A stretch of 8,346 nt of DNA from assembly GCA_900317215.1 (NCBI GenBank), contig ONFW01000200.1, forward strand, positions 1 to 8,346, read 5' to 3'. The notes under the pieces were generated by a model that was not told the origin of the DNA, ran no database searches, and saw only the letters and a program-made list of their open reading frames with translations. This DNA is from an uncultured Eubacteriales bacterium (GTDB lineage: Bacteria; Bacillota; Clostridia; Oscillospirales; Acutalibacteraceae). Position numbers and translations under genes: made by a program. Below are positions 5,785 to 8,346 of the stretch, in pieces. The stretch's first letter is position 1, and every line of letters begins with the position of its first letter.

Positions 5785-5884
5785 AGCTTATCCCGAGTGA
5801 CTGAGGGAACAGGCCCTATGAAGTCCGGCAACCTGCTTTTTTGAGTAAGGTGCCAAATCCTGCGGTATTTCCGAAAGATGAGTT
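5785..5884 (+). ncRNA. SAM-I (S-box) riboswitch aptamer upstream of metK
   Basis: The conserved S-box core is recognisable: CTTATC (5787-5792), a P2 segment GACT/AGTC (5799-5802 with 5821-5824) around GAGGGA and GGCCCTATGAAG, GGCAACC (5827-5833), AAGGTGCCAAATCCTGC (5847-5863) and GAAAGATGAG (5873-5882). P1 closes through CTTATC with GATGAG (5877-5882), extended by two further pairs to 5785 and 5884. P3 lies within 5831-5851. P4 is short, CGG/CCG at 5863-5865 and 5871-5873. The class binds S-adenosylmethionine and lowers downstream expression when SAM is plentiful. It sits directly ahead of the SAM synthetase gene, which is product feedback. Confidence 0.95.
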
Positions 5885-5891
5885 TTCGATT

Positions 5892-5920
5892 GCTGTTCGG
5901 TCATGCCGGACGGCTTTTTT
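5892..5920 (+). terminator. Expression-platform terminator of the SAM-I riboswitch
   Basis: GCTGTTCGG (5892-5900) pairs with CCGGACGGC (5906-5914) through 9 bp including wobbles, loop TCATG, followed by six T (5915-5920). It lies between aptamer and metK start, as expected for a transcriptional OFF switch. TTCGG (5896-5900) of its 5' arm can instead pair with CCGAA (5871-5875) of the aptamer P4/J region, a candidate antiterminator used without SAM. The antiterminator is inferred. Confidence 0.9.
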
Positions 5921-5965
5921 ATTGTCACGGGAATACAGCTTGACAAAGGAAGGAAATGGAACAAA

Positions 5966-7159
5966 ATGGCAAATCACCTCTTTACGTCCGAGTCCGTTAC
6001 CGAAGGACATCCCGACAAAATGTGCGACCGTATATCCGACGCGGTGCTCGACGAAATAATCAAGCTTGACCCCAAGGCTCATGTTGCCTGCGAGGTTACG
6101 GCTGCTACCGGTCTGGTGCTGATAATGGGCGAGATATCGTCCTCAGCTACAGTAGATGTTGACAAGATAGCCCGTGATGTTATCACCTCGATAGGATACA
6201 ACGATCCGAGGGTATGCTTTGACGGAAATTCCTGCGCAGTTATCACTTCTATTCATTCTCAGTCGCCCGACATATCTATGGGCGTAAACTCCTCCTATGA
6301 ATACCGTGACAGCAAGAACGACAGCCTTGACCGTATCGGCGCAGGCGATCAGGGTATCATGTTCGGCTTTGCCTGCGATGAAACGCCGGAGCTGATGCCC
6401 CTGCCCATATCACTTGCACATAAGCTCGCAAAGCGTCTTGCTCAGGTCAGAAAAAACGGCACTATCCCCTATCTCCGTCCCGACGGAAAAACTCAGGTCA
6501 CCGTGGAATATGACGATAACAACAGACCTGTAAGGCTCGACACTATCCTCATATCCACACAGCATGATGAGGACGCCGACATAGAGACTATAAGGCAGGA
6601 TCTTGTTAAACATGTCATCACCCCTGTTATCCCCGGGGATATCATGGACAGTGAAACAAAGATCCTCGTCAATCCCACAGGACGCTTTGTTATAGGCGGT
6701 CCTGCAGGCGACAGCGGTCTTACCGGAAGGAAGATCATTGTTGATACCTACGGCGGTTATTCACGCCACGGCGGCGGCGCTTTTTCGGGCAAGGATCCGA
6801 CAAAGGTCGACAGGAGCGCAGCTTATGCAGCAAGATATGTCGCTAAAAATATCGTTGCAGCAGGACTTGCAGCCAAGTGTGAGATACAGCTCTCTTATGC
6901 AATCGGTGTTGCAAGACCCGTTTCTGTCATGGTCGAGACCTTCGGCACAGGCAAGGTCAGCGAGGATATACTGCGAAGGGCTGTTGAAGAAGTATTCGAT
7001 CTTCGTCCTGCGGCTATAATAAAACAGCTCGATCTGAACAGACCAATTTACAAGGAGCTTTCTGCTTACGGTCACATGGGCAGAGAGGACTTAGGCGTTG
7101 CATGGGAGAACACAGACAAGATAGATGCTCTCCTTGATGCAGTAAGAAAAATTCAATAA
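5966..7159 (+). CDS. metK: S-adenosylmethionine synthetase (methionine adenosyltransferase)
   Basis: A 397-residue cytoplasmic enzyme that makes S-adenosylmethionine from methionine and ATP, releasing phosphate and pyrophosphate. Seen motifs: GHPDK (14-18) with the catalytic His15; the family hexapeptide GAGDQG (125-130); DGKTQVTVEY (173-182); NPTGRFVIGGPAGDSGLTGRK (236-256, in two runs around Val-Ile); and the P-loop-like GGGAFSGKD (269-277), followed by KVDRSAAYAARY. The C-terminus ends DALLDAVRKIQ. Length is normal and all key residues are present. The frame is open upstream to 5903, but that part lies in the riboswitch terminator. ATG 5966 gives the family start MANHLFTSESV and has AAAGGAAGG about 12 nt upstream. 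It is monocistronic, between the SAM-I switch and its own terminator. Its product is also the methyl donor used by TrmD. Confidence 0.99.
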   Translation: MANHLFTSESVTEGHPDKMCDRISDAVLDEIIKLDPKAHVACEVTAATGLVLIMGEISSSATVDVDKIARDVITSIGYNDPRVCFDGNSCAVITSIHSQSPDISMGVNSSYEYRDSKNDSLDRIGAGDQGIMFGFACDETPELMPLPISLAHKLAKRLAQVRKNGTIPYLRPDGKTQVTVEYDDNNRPVRLDTILISTQHDEDADIETIRQDLVKHVITPVIPGDIMDSETKILVNPTGRFVIGGPAGDSGLTGRKIIVDTYGGYSRHGGGAFSGKDPTKVDRSAAYAARYVAKNIVAAGLAAKCEIQLSYAIGVARPVSVMVETFGTGKVSEDILRRAVEEVFDLRPAAIIKQLDLNRPIYKELSAYGHMGREDLGVAWENTDKIDALLDAVRKIQ

Positions 7160-7165
7160 AAAATA

Positions 7166-7196
7166 AGAGTCGTCAACCTGACGGCTCTTTTTCTTT
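7166..7196. terminator. Bidirectional terminator between metK and the amidohydrolase gene
   Basis: AGAGTCGTC (7166-7174) pairs with GACGGCTCT (7180-7188) through 9 bp with one wobble, loop AACCT. On the plus strand TTTTCTTT follows (7189-7196). On the minus strand the same stem is followed by TATTTTTTATT. It starts 7 nt after the metK stop and lies 28 nt beyond the convergent amidohydrolase stop, so it serves both genes. Confidence 0.9.
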
Positions 7197-7224
7197 GTCC
7201 TGCATTGATCGGACTGCAAGACCG

Positions 7225-8022
7225 TTATTCAGTTTCTATCCCGAACACTCCTGCTGCGTTTTTACAGAGTATCATTTCCCTTTCATCATCTGTCAGATCA
7301 AGCCTCATAAAGCTTTCATATTCCTTTACAGGGTGCCACATAGGATAATCTGAGCCAAACATCAGCCTGTCCGCGCCGTAGAGTCTTATCAGCTCATGCA
7401 CCCTTTCGGGGCTTATAAACGGCATTACGCTCGAAATATCCATATAGCAGCTTCTGTCCTTCATATATGGTACAGCCTCATCAAATATCGACCAGCCTCC
7501 AAGATGCGCCGCCACTACAGTCAGAGACGGAAAGCTGTCAATAATATTCGCGGTTCGTCTCGGGTGAGAGCGGTCATAGCGATAATCTCCGCTGTGTATC
7601 AGCAGAGGAAGTCTGCCGCTTATCCTTTCATATATTCTCATTGCAGCAGGGCAGTCCGCCTCAAAATCCTGAGTATCGGGGTGAAGCTTTATCCCCTTTA
7701 ATCCAAGGGATATTATCCTCTCAACCTCCTCATCAAGGGCAGCATCGTCCATGTCAGGGTGAAGAGTCCCGAGTCCTGTCAGCTCCTTGTGCGCCGAACA
7801 CTCCTGCGCTACGAGATCGTTCAGCTTTTTTACGCTTCTGGCATTCATCGCAACAGCGTTCACCACAAATCTTTTTATCGGTCCCTTTTCCGCAAGACCG
7901 ACAAGCTCCTCAGCAGTTCCTCCGCAGCTCATCTCAACATCATAAAACTCACCCACGCCCTTAACGGCTCTCGCCGCAAGCTTTTTATGGTATATATGTG
8001 CATGACAATCTATAACTATCAT
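7225..8022 (-). CDS. Metal-dependent amidohydrolase (amidohydrolase 2 family), substrate unknown
   Basis: A 265-residue TIM-barrel hydrolase of the amidohydrolase-2 family (PF04909-like), which includes decarboxylases and hydrolases of small carboxylic or aromatic compounds. Metal ligands are visible: HxH in DCHAHIY (His7, His9), His143 in LLIHSGD, His173 in AAHLGGW and Asp225 in MFGSDYPMWHP. GLKGIKLHPDTQDF (108-121) supplies the usual KLHP strand. No signal peptide, so it is cytoplasmic. The frame is open to 8094, but that lies in the promoter; ATG 8022-8020 has AGGGGGAG about 8 nt upstream and puts the HxH at the usual N-terminal place. The gene stands alone with its own promoter, and no neighbour hints at the substrate. 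Family is firm; the reaction cannot be told from sequence. Confidence 0.9.
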   Translation of the reverse strand: MIVIDCHAHIYHKKLAARAVKGVGEFYDVEMSCGGTAEELVGLAEKGPIKRFVVNAVAMNARSVKKLNDLVAQECSAHKELTGLGTLHPDMDDAALDEEVERIISLGLKGIKLHPDTQDFEADCPAAMRIYERISGRLPLLIHSGDYRYDRSHPRRTANIIDSFPSLTVVAAHLGGWSIFDEAVPYMKDRSCYMDISSVMPFISPERVHELIRLYGADRLMFGSDYPMWHPVKEYESFMRLDLTDDEREMILCKNAAGVFGIETE

Positions 8023-8047
8023 AATTATTTCTCCCCCTTGCATATTG

Positions 8048-8072
8048 TTATACAGGCTTATACTGATTATAT
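8048..8072 (-). repeat. Phased TTATAC repeats in the amidohydrolase start region
   Basis: TTATAC occurs at 8048-8053 and 8058-8063, and TTATAT at 8067-8072, at intervals of 10 and 9 bp. They span the predicted start of transcription and the -10 box. Such helical phasing can mark a regulator site, but the region is AT-rich and the units are short. Confidence 0.3.
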
Positions 8073-8094
8073 TATCACCGGAAAGCCATGTCAA
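8066..8094 (-). promoter_or_regulatory. Perfect consensus sigma-A promoter of the amidohydrolase gene
   Basis: On the minus strand TTGACA (8094-8089), 17-bp spacer and TATAAT (8071-8066) match the consensus fully. Predicted start is near 8059, leaving a leader of about 37 nt that holds only the AGGGGGAG ribosome binding site (8038-8031). Confidence 0.88.
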
Positions 8095-8109
8095 GATTTT
8101 CCTCCTGCG

Positions 8110-8149
8110 CTGGGGAACCCCTTTTCTGGCGAAAAAAGGGGTTCCCCAG
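8110..8149. repeat. Perfect 16-bp inverted repeat (strong hairpin)
   Basis: CTGGGGAACCCCTTTT (8110-8125) is the exact reverse complement of 8134-8149, with an 8-nt loop (8126-8133). It stands 15 bp outside the amidohydrolase -35 box. No T-tract follows the full stem on either strand, so it is not a standard intrinsic terminator, although runs of T lie inside the minus-strand 5' arm. Possibilities are a factor-independent terminator variant, a transcription insulator, or a dispersed palindromic (REP-like) repeat. Only the structure is certain. Confidence 0.75.
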
Positions 8150-8275
8150 TCCCTTCCCTAAATTCGATGTGTTTAGCTCTGTCTGTTTTCTTTGCGGCGC
8201 AGTGCCTGCGCTCTCGATTCGCGGCGGAGTGTCTTTTTTCATTGCGTATACTCAACCGAAGTCGTGGCGGAGAAA
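8150..8275. repeat. GC-richer spacer with direct repeat and small hairpin
   Basis: GCGGCGCAGTG (8194-8204) and GCGGCGGAGTG (8221-8231) are direct repeats with one mismatch, starts 27 bp apart. A third partial copy GGCGGAG lies at 8266-8272. GCGCAG (8197-8202) and CTGCGC (8206-8211) form a 6-bp hairpin around TGC. Composition differs from the AT-rich spacers elsewhere in the window. With the adjacent 16-bp hairpin it looks like a repeat-type intergenic element. No CDS is convincing here on either strand. Confidence 0.4.
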
Positions 8276-8346
8276 ATGCAGCCCGAGCAGACCTTCATGG
8301 TCTGCGAGGCAGTGGATTATCAGAAAAAGCTGCTGCGTTATAAATC
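8276..8346 (+). CDS. Possible start of an unrecognised gene, cut by the window end
   Basis: From ATG 8276 a frame stays open to the window edge and begins MQPEQTFMVCEAVDYQKK. Its codons look like those of real genes in this window, and GGCGGAG stands just before it, although only about 3 nt from the ATG, which is close for a ribosome binding site. The frame is open back to 8177, with GTG 8264 as another possible start, but that part does not look coding. A minus-strand frame over the same bases also stays open, from the window end to a stop near 8263. I do not recognise a family. An internal hairpin (GCAGACC 8287-8293 with GGTCTGC 8299-8305) is present. Confidence 0.28.
   Translation, partial: MQPEQTFMVCEAVDYQKKLLRYK

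Noticed and set aside
5601..5831. Short minus-strand frame of 76 codons upstream of ylxM
   Set aside because: It runs through the metK promoter and riboswitch region, has no RBS and low-complexity composition.
7759..8343. Open frame of 194 codons on the plus strand reaching the right edge
   Set aside because: It crosses the amidohydrolase gene, its promoter and the 16-bp hairpin; no RBS and no protein-like pattern.

Overview
The window looks like chromosomal DNA of a low-to-moderate GC Clostridia member, probably of the Ruminococcus/Oscillospiraceae type. The basis is the Firmicutes gene order ylxM-ffh-rpsP-khpA-rimM-trmD, a SAM-I (S-box) riboswitch ahead of metK, an HPr with both His15 and Ser46, strong GGAGG-type ribosome binding sites, consensus sigma-A promoters and many intrinsic terminators. 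The genus is an inference from style, not from a search.

Layout, left to right. 1-510: ptsH (HPr) on the minus strand, with its own promoter, leader and terminator, plus a second hairpin at the left edge. About 508-1058: an AT-rich stretch without a convincing gene, holding palindromes and one possible plus-strand promoter. 1059-5596: a long minus-strand block transcribed right to left from a consensus promoter at 5568-5596. It runs ylxM, ffh, rpsP, khpA, a terminator, a NERD-domain gene, then rimM and trmD. 5737-7196: a plus-strand unit with a perfect consensus promoter, SAM-I riboswitch, terminator expression platform and metK. 7166-8094: a minus-strand metal-dependent amidohydrolase that shares a bidirectional terminator with metK and has its own perfect promoter. 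8095-8346: a strong 16-bp hairpin, then GC-richer repetitive sequence that may include the start of a plus-strand gene.

How it fits together. Most genes are translation and protein-export housekeeping: Ffh with its partner YlxM, ribosomal protein bS16, the RNA chaperone KhpA, the 30S maturation factor RimM, and the tRNA m1G37 methyltransferase TrmD. MetK makes S-adenosylmethionine, which TrmD uses as methyl donor and which the riboswitch ahead of metK senses. The most unusual feature is a membrane-anchored NERD-domain (nuclease-fold) gene and an intrinsic terminator placed between khpA and rimM, which splits this usually continuous cluster. I did not find a clearly new multi-gene system; the candidates worth checking are listed as findings.
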